Below, in pieces: positions 49,533 to 60,172 of a DNA stretch of 64,000 nt (its first letter is position 1; each line of letters starts with the position of its first letter). The notes under the pieces are model-generated. The model saw only the letters and a program-made list of their open reading frames with translations. It did no database searches and was not told the origin of the DNA. This stretch comes from Tritrichomonas musculus (lineage: Eukaryota; Parabasalia; Tritrichomonadida; Tritrichomonadidae). Made by a program: the position numbers and the translations under genes. The DNA lies in assembly GCA_039105265.1 (NCBI GenBank), contig JAPFFF010000030.1, forward strand, positions 372,001-436,000. Reading direction: 5' to 3'.

Positions 49533-50958
49533 TAAAAAATTGATTGAATTGTAAACTTAATGTAAAAAGGCAGACCACTATTTTTTCCCTCAATTATTAT
49601 GACATAAAATATTTCTTCTCATTTTTAAAATTTTATCTCAAAATCTTATTTACCAAACTTTTTTTTTTTTTTACGAATTTCATCAATATCTCAGCAAAAA
49701 CTTCAAGCAATCGCTAAATATGCATCAAAGAAATTTTTTACTCTTTAAACATTACAATTTGTTATATTATTTGATCTATTCAGATATAAAATTTTTAACC
49801 AATTTTCAATCAAAAACACCAAATTTCACGTAATACACTCAACAACAAGAAGATGTCATTAAAAATTATCAGTTATGCGCCAAAACAAGGTTTTTTACAC
49901 TTTTTATTTTTTGATCATATCTCATTGAACCGCACGACATAGCGCAGTACGTATCAACTGTTTTTTTACAATAAGAAAATTATTTTTATATTAATTTTCA
50001 TGAAAATAGAAAGCGATCCTAATGAAAAAAAGAGCAAAACTATTTTTTTAGTAAAACCCATTTTTATTCAATTTTAAATCATTAATCATTGAAAATTAAT
50101 AAAATTCAATTGGGAAAAAACTCATACCATTTTTTGAATATAAAAGCGTATATACGATCAAGAATTTGAATATAAACATTTATAACGATCATATAAAGTA
50201 TTCAAATTATATTCAATTAGTGGTCTGAGTTTTTACTTTCAGTTTATTGAATTATTTTTGAATGGCAACATTTTTACCAGGAAAAAAAGTATACGTTGTA
50301 ATTTTATTTAAATGATGGATGGTCTGGATTTTATGATTTAAATAAGAATTTAAAACAGTGATTTGTTTTATTTTAATTTGCACAAGTTTTTATATTATAT
50401 TTGAAATTGAAAAAAATTTTAATATAATAAATCAAAATCTTCTAAATTCATTATTCTTAGTTTTTGTGTCAGACCACAAGCATCATTTGATCTAGTGCAT
50501 ATTCACACTTTTTTTTAATTTTGTATATCTAAATCAGGTTTGTGAAAAAGGCACATGCAGACCAGTCAAAGCCTTTTTGTCATTCCTCGGGTAAATGCCT
50601 CTGTTAAAAAACTTATGAAAAAGATTAGAAAAAAAATAAAAAAATTATTGTATTTTCTCTTATTTAAATCAATATTCTTTATATAATATATCATATGACT
50701 AAAAAATGGCATGTGATTGATTAACACTGTATATTTCTTTTTTTTACTTCCAATTTAATATATCTGTTAGATTCTAAATAAAAAACATAATGAATATTAA
50801 TATTATTATAATTCATTTGTTGCTTCTTATGCATTAATTTTATAATGATTGTTGTAATGAAATAATTATTACAGCAGAATTAAAATCAATAATTTTCAAA
50901 TTAATGCATAAAAGATATGATTTTATATATTAATTTGGCTCGATATTTCTTTTATATA
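49533..50958. other. Gene-free spacer
   Basis: About 1.4 kb of AT-rich sequence. CAGACCAC boxes occur at about 49571 and 50472 and reversed at about 50219 (GTGGTCTG), but I could not define an element from them. No coding signal is seen. Confidence 0.45.
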
Positions 50959-52385
50959 GTTGGTGGACATAATTATGTTTTTGGGACATAATCATGTTTG
51001 CTCAACTTTTTGAATGGTACACAAAAATAAAACACATTTTTCTCAATACTTTTTAAAGATAATTTGATAATATTATATACTTTATTAATGTATTTTATGT
51101 ACATCATTATTTAATTAAATGAGCTATTATATTTGTGATTGATATGAAATTTTGCAATTAATGTAAAAAAAAATTAAAATGCTTATTTTATTCTCAATAA
51201 TTGAAACTTGGGATTTAATAATAATATCATTAATTCATAATCAGTAATGATATAATTTTGTCAGATAATTGATATCTAAAAACTTTCATATAAGAAAATT
51301 TTGATGCACAAAATAAAGTTAAAAATCATATCACTTTTTTGTTTTTTTTCCAATAAAAAATAAAAACTTTTAAATTTTTATTTAAATATTTGATATAATG
51401 CATATAGTATAATGATATTGAAAGAATAAAATTGGCGGTTCTACTCATGATCTATTACCTTAATGAAAAAGAGTAACTTCTGAAATAACTTAAAAAGACT
51501 TTCAATTTTAGACATTTAGAAATTATTTTCATTAATTTAATAGTTCTTCTATACTTACCTAATATTTATTGATTAATTGCTATTTTTAATGCTATTATAA
51601 TAGAAAAAATAAAAAAGTGAAATTTGTATATTTCTTAGAAAAACCTGAAATCTTGATGGGCAACAATGATTTTTAGAGGATTGATAATATATTTCATTGT
51701 ATGTGTTATCAAATAATGTAATTCTGAAATCATATCAATTATGCATGAGTGATTTATTTTTTCCAAGATTGATTCTTTTTCAACCATATTATTGTATTTA
51801 ATATATTATATGCATCATATATATGATTAATACTGCATCTAATTTGAAATAAAATAAACTCATTTTTCAAAATTAGTAATTTTGTATGAATGATTTTTGT
51901 CATATTTTGAAAACACTTTTTCTTTTTATATAATTATTATTTCAATAAATTTTTTTCTAAAATATAATATATACATTATATTCTAAAATAATAACTATGT
52001 TAGAGCAAATTAAAACAACCTTTTTTTTATGGTAAAAGCATGAAATGTGATATGAAATGAGTTTTTTGAGTAGTGAAATGAAAATGAAACCATTTTTTCT
52101 AATTATCTATTTTATTTCAATAAATAATAATGATACATTTTAATTATAGATGAAAAGTAAATTATAATTTTTTTCAAATAATAAAAAAATATTCAGAAAT
52201 TAAAAATTCGATATCATATTTATGATCAAATTTAGTTTGATAAAAGTGAATGAAAATCGGGGAATAGAATGTATCGAATATGATATTAATTGTTCTACAA
52301 TTGTTTTTTTAAAAGTCCAATTTGAATATGTAGAAATGATGTGAAAACATAATTATGTCTCCAAAACAGAATTATGTCCACCAAC
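50959..52385. mobile_element. TA-flanked inverted-repeat element, about 1.43 kb (Tc1/mariner-like MITE)
   Basis: The left end is GTTGGTGGACATAATTATG. The right end, read inward, begins GTTGGTGGACATAATT and continues similarly for about 40 bp, with an internal echo GGACATAAT(C/T)ATG / GAGACATAATTATG. TA dinucleotides abut both ends (50957-50958 and 52386-52387), fitting the Tc1/mariner target preference. The surrounding TATATA makes the duplication ambiguous. No transposase frame is present. Confidence 0.68.
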
Positions 52386-52394
52386 TATATATAA

Positions 52395-52940
52395 AACTTA
52401 TCAACAAAATCCTAATAAATCAAAAATTGCTATTAATATAGGATTATTTGGATTTCAGAAAAAAACAGAGGTAGTAATGAAATTTGCAAATAAAAAGGCA
52501 AATAAGAAAAAAGAAGATAATCAATTAAATATAATCGATGTACCTGATTGCTCAGAAAATGATTTAATTTCAAATTTTAATCAAGTTCAAGGATACAGGA
52601 TTTTTTTTCGACATATCAAGCCGTTCATCAATGTATGATTTAAAGCAATTATTCATTTATATAAAATGTAAACTAAGTTTTTGTGGATTGAATTCTGAAT
52701 TGAGAGATGCCAAAAAAACTCAAAAAAGATTAATTGAAGAATCAGAAATCGATGTTTTATCAAAGCTATTATGATGCCAAATCATTGAAACGTCTATAAA
52801 AACAGGAGAAAACATTTCAGAAATTTTCACAACTCTTGCTAGAAATATAATATATAATTTAGGAAATGAGGCTCCAAATGATATCCAAATAGGCAAAAAA
52901 ATTTCAGATATAAAAGGAGATTGGAACATTTGTTTTAGTT
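52395..52940 (+). pseudogene. Decayed Ras-superfamily GTPase gene
   Basis: Plus-strand fragments in different frames match small GTPase landmarks in order: IAINIGLFGFQKKTEVVMKF (the G1 region, degenerate), LNIIDVPDCSENDLIS (strand before switch II), FFDISSRSSMYDLKQLFIYI (strand and helix after switch II), and ETSIKTGENISEIFTTLAR (the G5 box and last helix, 52787-52843). The last piece is very close to classical Ras/Rab wording. Several frame changes and stops separate the pieces, so it is not functional. The 1.43-kb element ends just upstream and may have disrupted the 5' end. Confidence 0.72.
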
Positions 52941-53160
52941 TACATTGATAATTCAGATGCAGATCTGTTAGCACGAAAATTTATATCGGGCGAATTTAGT
53001 AATTCACAAATTGCCACAGAATATACGAAAATATATGAAGCATGCAATATTACTTTTCCTTTAACTTTACACATATCAAAATATAGTTTATTTAGTTTAT
53101 TTTTCTATTTGAATAGTAAACTTGAATTCCATTTCACTTTTTCTGAAACACATACTTAAA
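52941..53160 (+). pseudogene. Second coding relic, possibly another GTPase-like piece
   Basis: About 60 plus-strand codons stay open (DLLARKFISGEFSNSQIATE, then YTKIYEACNITFPLTLHISK) with no start. FISGEFS after an Arg recalls the helix-1/switch-I portion of Rab-like proteins, but the match is too short to be firm. It could be the tail of the preceding relic or a second tandem gene. Confidence 0.35.
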
Positions 53161-53661
53161 TTTGACAAAAAAAAAAAGAATGTCATAGTTTTACACCAAA
53201 TAACTTTTAATATTGAAATAGTTGGAAACAGATATCAAATCCAATTGAGCCAATTGGATGTGTTGAAAGAGTTAAACCAATAAGCAAATCATATAAGTAT
53301 GAGCTTCACAACGAATATCATTTCTTGGTGTTGTAATAACAAAGAAAACAATTGTTAAGGGACATATAGCTTGAAAAATACACTTAATCCTATTTTATTC
53401 ATTTTGATAAAATGAATAATTGATATTGTTAATAAAATTTTGAGAAGTCTATTTGATTTTTCTCTGCTTATTTAATGATAATATAATATAAAACAATATT
53501 CAAATTATAAATATTTACTAATATTTCAAAAATAAATTTTTAATATAAAGATATTATTATATCATATAAATTATTTTATTTGGCCTTATATGATCAATAT
53601 TTGAATTATCAAAATTGAATTAAGCAATTAAAAAAAATAAACGGGGCAAGATAATTATAAT
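53161..53661. other. AT-rich spacer upstream of the RhoGEF gene
   Basis: About 500 bp, no gene. ATG of the next gene is preceded by ACGGGGCAAGATAATTATAAT, and the decamer seen at other starts is absent here. Confidence 0.4.
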
Positions 53662-56295
53662 ATGGCAACTTGTCTTGATAAATTTATTATAATTCTGGAT
53701 GATAATAAACGCCCAGAATACAAAGCTCCAGGGAAAATAGTTGGTAAAAGAGCACGTGAAATCAAAGTAGTTTTAAATATACAAAAAGGTTTTGCTCTAG
53801 CAATTCGCACACCTACTTTTATACAATTTATAGAGCCTGATATTATTATAACAGATATTTGTAAAGATCTGGTTCGAGAAGATCCATTTGATTATTCCTA
53901 TGCTTTACAAATCATTAGAAAAGAAGAAAAAAATACCATTCATTTCATTCTACGTTGTGAAGTTGATAACACATTACCTGACACAAATACTCCAATAGTA
54001 TTACCCAATTTTCTTGTTAGCTTTAATCTCAATGAATACAATACCAAACCGAGCAAATATGTTTTAAACAAAATTGTCAAAAATTTCCAACTTCCGCTTG
54101 AAAACCCAGAACTTTATATCAATCAAAAGCGGATTGATTTCACGACATCTAATGCCAATGAAATAATTAAACAATTACGATCAGCGAAGAACCAAAATGT
54201 TTTCAAATGCCATCTTACTGAAAATGCGTTCAAAATTATGCAGAAGCGCGTTAATCCCATGAACGAACTTGTCAAGACTGAAGGAGATTTCCTTGAAAGA
54301 TTAAATTTTTTGATCAACTTTTTCAAGCCGCGGATGGAAGCTGCAGGTCTACTAGCGAAAGACAATGGTCAATATGAACTTTTTTTTGCATGTTGTCGGA
54401 AGATATTCACCTTCCACACCAAATTTTACACATCTTTAACGAGCATGAAAATTGAATACAGTACGTTAATTTCCCGATCATTTTTTGAGATGGGCGATGG
54501 CTTTCTAATTAACCAAGATTTTATCCGCCAATACGGCAACATCCAAAAAGCTCTCGCCGATATCAAAAGCAACGAAAAACTACGCGAAATTGAGCAGCAA
54601 GTCTTCTCGCAAGAGAAGATCTCGTTTGACCAATACACGGGTGCCCCATTCCAACGACCGTTAAAATATCCGTTACTTCTTCGTGAGATACGAGAGAGCA
54701 CTCCGAGCAGTCACATTGACTACAGGTTTGTTTGCATTGCCGAGTCACAGATGAAGTTTATATGCGCGCAGATTGACAGCTATTGTGACCGAATCAAAAA
54801 CGTGCTCGAAATGATCCAAATATCCAACCGGATTGAGGACTCTGACATCAATGTGGCGTCCATGGATCATTCCCTTAAAAGCAGCTACGAAGTGAAAATA
54901 AAAGCGAGAGAGGATTGGAACAAGAAGAAGCAGGCAATGCTTTATTTGTGGAGTGACAAAATTCTGGCAACCAAAAAAAGTGGCATTGGTAAAAATTCAA
55001 AGGAAACCGTCCTTTTCTTTAAAAAAATTAAGAACCAGCAGTTCATTATATCGCCCGATCAAGAACAGGATACAATTTTCTTTATAATCAATATACAAGA
55101 CAGTTATCACGTCATTTTCGAATCAAAAGAAAAAAGAGACGATTTTTTGACTAATTTTAGAAAAATTAGGCAAAATTTGATGATATTGAAACCAAATCAA
55201 ATCTTTGCCGAAGAAATCATCCCTCCGAGCTTCTTCAAGTCTCCAATGCCTCCCATCTATGGAGTATCGGCTGCTACATTGAGTGACACGCTTATCTTCT
55301 TCACAGGGGGAACAATCGCCTTTGACAAGGAAGTCAAATGTCCTCCCTTGATTACATTTGACTCAAAAAGTGGCGAATTTTCAATACATGACGATGTGAT
55401 TTCACCTTCAACCGAAATGAGAATGGCCTTCTCTTCCCCTTTAAAGGAAAAATCATTCGTTTCTCTCTACCTGTTCGGAGGAAAACGTTGCTCACAGGTC
55501 CTCCTTTATAAGGAGAACCATTGGGTCAGCATGCCAGGTAAAGCGAGCTTCACGCGCGTCAGGCATTCAATGGTCTCATATCAAGACAACCTTGTCATTT
55601 TTGGCGGGCAAAATGAAAACGGCAAAGAAACAAACGAGCTTTGGTTCTACAATGTCACAAAGCACACATGGAGCAAGCCACTTCTTAAACATAAAATGCC
55701 TTCTGCTAGATTTGACCATTCAGCAGTTGTATTCAAAAATTCAATGATCATTCATGGCGGCCAATTAAACGGTGAAAAATTGAATGATACTTGGATTTTC
55801 TCTTTTGACCAAAATGAATGGGCTAAAATTAAGTTACGTAAAAATAACGCTATTGTTCCTCGTAGCGGACATGCTGCTGTTATCATAAATCAGTTCATGG
55901 TCGTCTTCGGTGGTGAAGGTTATAATAATATGCCATTCGCATTAAACATCGAAACCTTAAAAGTGATCGATTTGCAATTCAAAGGAAACTTTATACATGG
56001 TATGAACTTGTTTGCTGCTTCGGCAGTTAGCAACCCTCAGAATTTGGATGAAAAACAAGTTATTTGTTTCGGTGGTTTTATTAATGATAAAGCTGTCATT
56101 ATTAACTCCTTTACAAGACTCTATTTTCCTGAGTCTATAACAAAACCTGACCAGCTGCCAAGCGAAGAAGAGATTCAGCTCGAAATGAATGAAAGTCAGG
56201 TCAAATTGGTGAAATCTAAAAGCAGCTTACTAACATCGAGTACTGCATTGTTTGAGGCATCCATTCCCCCTATTGATGAAGATTGTTTTAAATAA
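53662..56295 (+). CDS. RhoGEF (DH-PH) protein with C-terminal Kelch repeats
   Basis: The 877-residue protein is intact. Residues 1-185 are of uncertain fold and may be a Ras-binding or FERM-like front end. A DH domain spans about 190-395: LVKTEGDFLERLNFLINFF, then FDQYTGAPFQRPLKYPLLLR, the latter the conserved helix that binds the GTPase. A PH domain fits about 400-515 (KKQAMLYLWSDKILATKK to the closing helix RDDFLTNFRKI). Kelch repeats occupy about 525-830, with NLVIFGGQNENGKETNELWF, SMIIHGGQLNGEKLNDTWIF and FMVVFGGEG. The protein should activate Rho/Rac-type GTPases, acting on actin, with the Kelch propeller as a partner-binding module. Codon use is less AT-biased in the middle. It converges with the next gene, with about 290 bp between the stops. 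Confidence 0.93.
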   Translation: MATCLDKFIIILDDNKRPEYKAPGKIVGKRAREIKVVLNIQKGFALAIRTPTFIQFIEPDIIITDICKDLVREDPFDYSYALQIIRKEEKNTIHFILRCEVDNTLPDTNTPIVLPNFLVSFNLNEYNTKPSKYVLNKIVKNFQLPLENPELYINQKRIDFTTSNANEIIKQLRSAKNQNVFKCHLTENAFKIMQKRVNPMNELVKTEGDFLERLNFLINFFKPRMEAAGLLAKDNGQYELFFACCRKIFTFHTKFYTSLTSMKIEYSTLISRSFFEMGDGFLINQDFIRQYGNIQKALADIKSNEKLREIEQQVFSQEKISFDQYTGAPFQRPLKYPLLLREIRESTPSSHIDYRFVCIAESQMKFICAQIDSYCDRIKNVLEMIQISNRIEDSDINVASMDHSLKSSYEVKIKAREDWNKKKQAMLYLWSDKILATKKSGIGKNSKETVLFFKKIKNQQFIISPDQEQDTIFFIINIQDSYHVIFESKEKRDDFLTNFRKIRQNLMILKPNQIFAEEIIPPSFFKSPMPPIYGVSAATLSDTLIFFTGGTIAFDKEVKCPPLITFDSKSGEFSIHDDVISPSTEMRMAFSSPLKEKSFVSLYLFGGKRCSQVLLYKENHWVSMPGKASFTRVRHSMVSYQDNLVIFGGQNENGKETNELWFYNVTKHTWSKPLLKHKMPSARFDHSAVVFKNSMIIHGGQLNGEKLNDTWIFSFDQNEWAKIKLRKNNAIVPRSGHAAVIINQFMVVFGGEGYNNMPFALNIETLKVIDLQFKGNFIHGMNLFAASAVSNPQNLDEKQVICFGGFINDKAVIINSFTRLYFPESITKPDQLPSEEEIQLEMNESQVKLVKSKSSLLTSSTALFEASIPPIDEDCFK

Positions 56296-56581
56296 ATTTT
56301 ATTCGTATTATCATTATTATGGAGTATATTATAATATATATATATACATTTAGAATCAAAAAAAATAAAAATATATTTTTACTATTCAAAAAGTTTATTC
56401 AAAAAAATTACATTCTTAAAAAGTTTCATTGTTTTATACAAAAAGTTAAAAATTGAGATAGCAAAAAAAAAAAAAATAGAAAAATCTAAATCATTTTTCA
56501 CAAATCTTCTTTAATAAGCTATAATATGAGTGGATCTCCATTTTTTAATTTAAAAAAAAAAAAAATATTCCATAAAAAAAA
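56296..56581. other. Convergent intergenic spacer
   Basis: Between convergent stop codons. It contains three AAAAAGTT boxes (TCAAAAAGTT at about 56388) and A runs. Presumably holds both 3' ends. Confidence 0.4.
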
Positions 56582-57643
56582 TTAAGAGGCCATTTGATTG
56601 ATTGATGGGCCAAGAATTGATGATAATGCGATTGAGAAAACGATTGCCGGTGGAACATCAGGATGACATTCAGCTTCAAAGAAATCTTCACCCATCAATC
56701 TTGTGATGAATGTTGAATGGCCTGAAGAATTCTTCATGACAGAGTTTTTACTTGAATTCATTGGTTTGTGATGATGTGCACCAGTTAATTTGAGGCCATA
56801 AGTACCTGTCCTTGGATTTAATTTTGGTTGCTTAGGGAACCAGAAAATTTGTTCATTATTAAGTTTGAATGAAACGCTCATTGAGAAAGCTTTTGAATCA
56901 TCAAAAATAACATATTTGAGAATAATTTTTTGTCCGTCGATGTGAATAATGTTATGCATTGACTCTTGGGATATTTGAGCGCAGTGATTAACAGTTGATG
57001 ATTTAAGATGAATATCAACGCCCTTTCCAATAACAATTAAGTTTCCCTTCTTCTTTGCTGAGAATAAAACTTCTCCATCTTTGATAAAATGATAGCGATG
57101 GCATTTCATCATTGGTCTATCAATACGGATTTCGTAAATAACTGTAGTAACTTTAGGTTTAGGTTTAGATTCGGTTGTTTTGTTTTCTGAATTTTTATCA
57201 TATGATTCATCGTCTTCGCTATCAAATTCAAGATCGTCAAGATGATGAACAAATTTTCCTTGAGCCTCAAGCATTAAGTTTGTCTTACCAACTTCGTATT
57301 TATTTTCTGGAACGTAAAATGATGGGTCAATTGAACTCTGGACAAAATTTAATCCAGTATTGTAGATCTGGTCAGCTTGAAACATTTTTGCGATTTCACA
57401 AATTTCTTTCATTTCAGAATCTTGGACGTCAGTTGGGAGGTTTTGAACAAGTTTGAGGAAGTTATTGATGCTTCTTTCAGTGAAAGAAGTTTCGAGAATA
57501 ACTAACTGGCAATGTGTTGCTTCGGTTCCAAATGGTTGAACTAAAGCAGCAAACTTTCTTGAAGCATTAAATAGCATATTTGGATCAACCAAATAATGGT
57601 TATCGCGAAAAATTACTGGGAAGGTTTGATTGCTCATTTTCAA
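56582..57643 (-). CDS. BTB-like / Tubby-like domain protein
   Basis: The 353-residue frame is intact. Residues about 5-125 resemble a divergent BTB/POZ domain (FPVIFRDNHYLVDPNMLFNA, then ILETSFTERSINNFLKLV, EICEIAKMFQADQIYNTGL). An acidic linker follows (DLEFDSEDDESYDKN). The C-terminal part, about 165-353, has the strand pattern of a Tubby-like barrel: TVIYEIRIDRPMMKCHRYHF, NLIVIGKGVDIHLKSS, GTYGLKLTGAHHHKP, SSKNSVM, ending in a hydrophobic helix (AIVFSIALSSILG), as Tubby-like domains do. This BTB-Tubby-like pairing occurs in trichomonad protein families of unknown function. Phosphoinositide binding, known for true Tubby domains, is not shown. If Met3 is used instead of Met1 the product is two residues shorter. 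Confidence 0.7.
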   Translation of the reverse strand: MKMSNQTFPVIFRDNHYLVDPNMLFNASRKFAALVQPFGTEATHCQLVILETSFTERSINNFLKLVQNLPTDVQDSEMKEICEIAKMFQADQIYNTGLNFVQSSIDPSFYVPENKYEVGKTNLMLEAQGKFVHHLDDLEFDSEDDESYDKNSENKTTESKPKPKVTTVIYEIRIDRPMMKCHRYHFIKDGEVLFSAKKKGNLIVIGKGVDIHLKSSTVNHCAQISQESMHNIIHIDGQKIILKYVIFDDSKAFSMSVSFKLNNEQIFWFPKQPKLNPRTGTYGLKLTGAHHHKPMNSSKNSVMKNSSGHSTFITRLMGEDFFEAECHPDVPPAIVFSIALSSILGPSINQMAS

Positions 57644-58078
57644 CTTAAAAAAATTTTTAAATTTGAGATGATTCTGGTTCAGAAAATCTATTTTAGTTTG
57701 AATTCAATACTATTGTAATTTCGAATAACTTATACAAATTTGATTTGAAAAAAAAAAATAAAGTTTTATTTGAAATTAATTTTTTGAGCACTTTCAAATA
57801 TTGTATTATTTTTTGTGATAATCATTTTATCTCATAAAATATTTGATGTTTTTTATTATTATTATTTTTTTAATACTATATATTATGTATTAATGTTATT
57901 TATAAATATATTTTTTAAAACTTTAATTCTTTTAATATATAAGGTAGTTTAAACATTTTTTTTATATTTTCACTTTTGAACTTTCAAACAATTTTTCAAG
58001 CATTGTGAATGTAAAAATAATCTACTTTTTAAAATAACGAAAATTTTGATGTTTTTCATCATTTATTATTAATGTAAC
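57644..58078. other. AT-rich spacer upstream of the BTB/Tubby-like gene
   Basis: About 430 bp with no coding signal. It ends with AATGTAAC (58071-58078), the left target duplication of the following MITE. Confidence 0.45.
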
Positions 58079-59133
58079 CAGGGATGTTTATCGATAGTGT
58101 CCGATAACGGTTAAATACGTTGCCAATATTATCGATATTATCGGGAGTAGAGTAGAATAACCGATACTATCCGATAATAAATATCATTATCGATAAAAAC
58201 GGTTTTTATCATGGCCAATAATGACCGATATTTTTAACTTTTTTAAGGTAAAGAAAAGATATTTACTAGAAATTATGGCTATTTAATTGTTATATAATTA
58301 TATAAAAGTTTTTTTTTCCAGTAATGACATATAAAAAAGCTTGTATGTACAAATGATCAAATTATTAAAAAAGATTTTTTATATTTCATAGGAAATTAAC
58401 TTTTATTATAATAAAAGATAAGTAATATATTATAATTCTAATAATAGTTAAGTATGAAATTTAAAATCAATAAAGATAATTTTATTTTGGCAAAAAAATT
58501 AAATTTATCAAAAAGTGAACATGATAACTTTTTGTAAATTAATAAAATTCTCTCCATTTCTCTAAATATTTTTAGACTTGATATTCTTTTAATAAAAAAA
58601 AACGCAAATTATTTTAGTAGCATTGCATTAATATTTCATTACATATTAAGATTCGTTAATTTGCAAATATGGAAATAATTTAATACTGAGAAGATATGAG
58701 GAAATTATCGTCTTATAACTTTGTTCTTAATCATAATCTTTTTTTGTTGGCCAATTGGTTCTTTTTTAAAAATTTTGAAAATAATCTTTTTATGTATTAA
58801 TCAAAAACCTGATTTTTTAGCTTCTCATTATTATATTGGACATATAATGCACTCTGACCTTATTTCGCTTATTTCAGCATGTACTATTGAAGTACAATTA
58901 AAAATATAAAATTCCAAATTTTAATCAAAAATGTAAAAAAAAAGTATGGATATTTTATTATAAAATATCGGAGAATATCGAACCGTAACCGTCCGATAGT
59001 GACCAAATATCGGCGGTTTTGCTTAACGTATTTATCGATAATTATTGGTTATCGAACAAATTTTTATCGATATTATCGGACTATCGATAATGAGCCGATA
59101 ATCGATATTTATCATCATCGATCGACAACCCTG
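58079..59133. mobile_element. hAT-type nonautonomous element, 1055 bp, second copy
   Basis: It has the same ends (CAGGGATG... and ...CAACCCTG) and exactly the same length as the copy at 31036-32090, in the same orientation, differing at roughly a dozen or so positions that I could see by eye. Flanking octamers are identical: AATGTAAC at 58071-58078 and 59134-59141. No transposase is encoded. Confidence 0.93.
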
Positions 59134-59141
59134 AATGTAAC

Positions 59142-60160
59142 CTATAAATATATTTATTGCATTATAAAATTGTAATGTTTTTGAGCACGTACGCTTCGGT
59201 CATATCACCAGAAAATATATAGAAAATGATTATCTTAATAAAATTTAAAAAAATCATTAATATTTTTTATATATTATAAATAAATTAATTACTTTAAAAT
59301 TAATTCATGTTTAGCTATTTGATTAATGATAGATTGTTTCAGATAAATATATATTTCCAATTTTGAAATAATATCAACAGAAAATTATAAATATATATAT
59401 ATCGCCAATATTTTGGTATTTACATATTATTTATTGAAATTTTTAATATAATATAAATATATAATAAATAATAAAGCATTCTTTTAAAAAAATCATCATC
59501 AAATTCTATGTTTGAATGTTTATAACGTATCTTCACTTTTATTGTAGATAAAAATACGATATTCTTATCCTTTTTAGTTACAGCACAGATTTCTATATGG
59601 TGGTGAAACTATCTATTCTGTTTTTGGTATTATTTTTATAATTTATATTGGTTTTTCTTATTTTTTAGCCAAATTTGTAGTATTACAAGCATTCACGCAT
59701 GCTTAAATGAAAATAAAGATTGTTTTTTCTTTATTTTATTTTATTTTATTTTTTTTTTTTTCCCCCGAATTTCTTTATTTTCTCAAAATTGTAAAGTATT
59801 ACTCGAACAAGATGGTCTAGTTTTTCTATTTTTATCTTCAATATGTCACATTTTCTTGAATCATTTGATAGGTCTTCACTTCTGATCAAATTTGCTTTAT
59901 AAATTTGAAAAATGCTTATTAAAGTTTAATGAGTATTTTACTGTTGTCAAAAAATATGCTATAATAAAAATTGTAAAAAAATCTAAAGATTTCCTCTACA
60001 AATTTCCAAATTTTGAAAAAGCAATTATTCGAAAAGCATTTTGACGATAACAAGTATCAAAACACACACACAAAAAAACTTTCATTAAATTTTTTAAACT
60101 TTTTGAAATAAAAAAGATAAACTGTTTTCTCTCAATTTTATAAAAAAATGAAATATAATT
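59142..60160. other. Gene-free spacer
   Basis: About 1 kb of AT-rich sequence with a T/C-rich tract at about 59725-59765 and a (CA)n-like stretch near 60060. AACTTTTTGA at 60097-60106 lies about 65 bp upstream of the first codons of the following broken gene. Confidence 0.45.
60097..60106. promoter_or_regulatory. Candidate promoter motif AACTTTTTGA
   Basis: It is the decamer found near other starts in the window, here upstream of the broken RCC1-kinase gene, which suggests its 5' end is still near 60170. The role is inferred. Confidence 0.3.
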
Positions 60161-60172
60161 GAATGAAGGTTT

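Noticed and set aside
49571-50480. CAGACCAC boxes, one inverted, as the ends of another transposon
   Set aside because: The inverted match is only about 10 bp with partial outer similarity, and I found no matching target duplication at either pairing.
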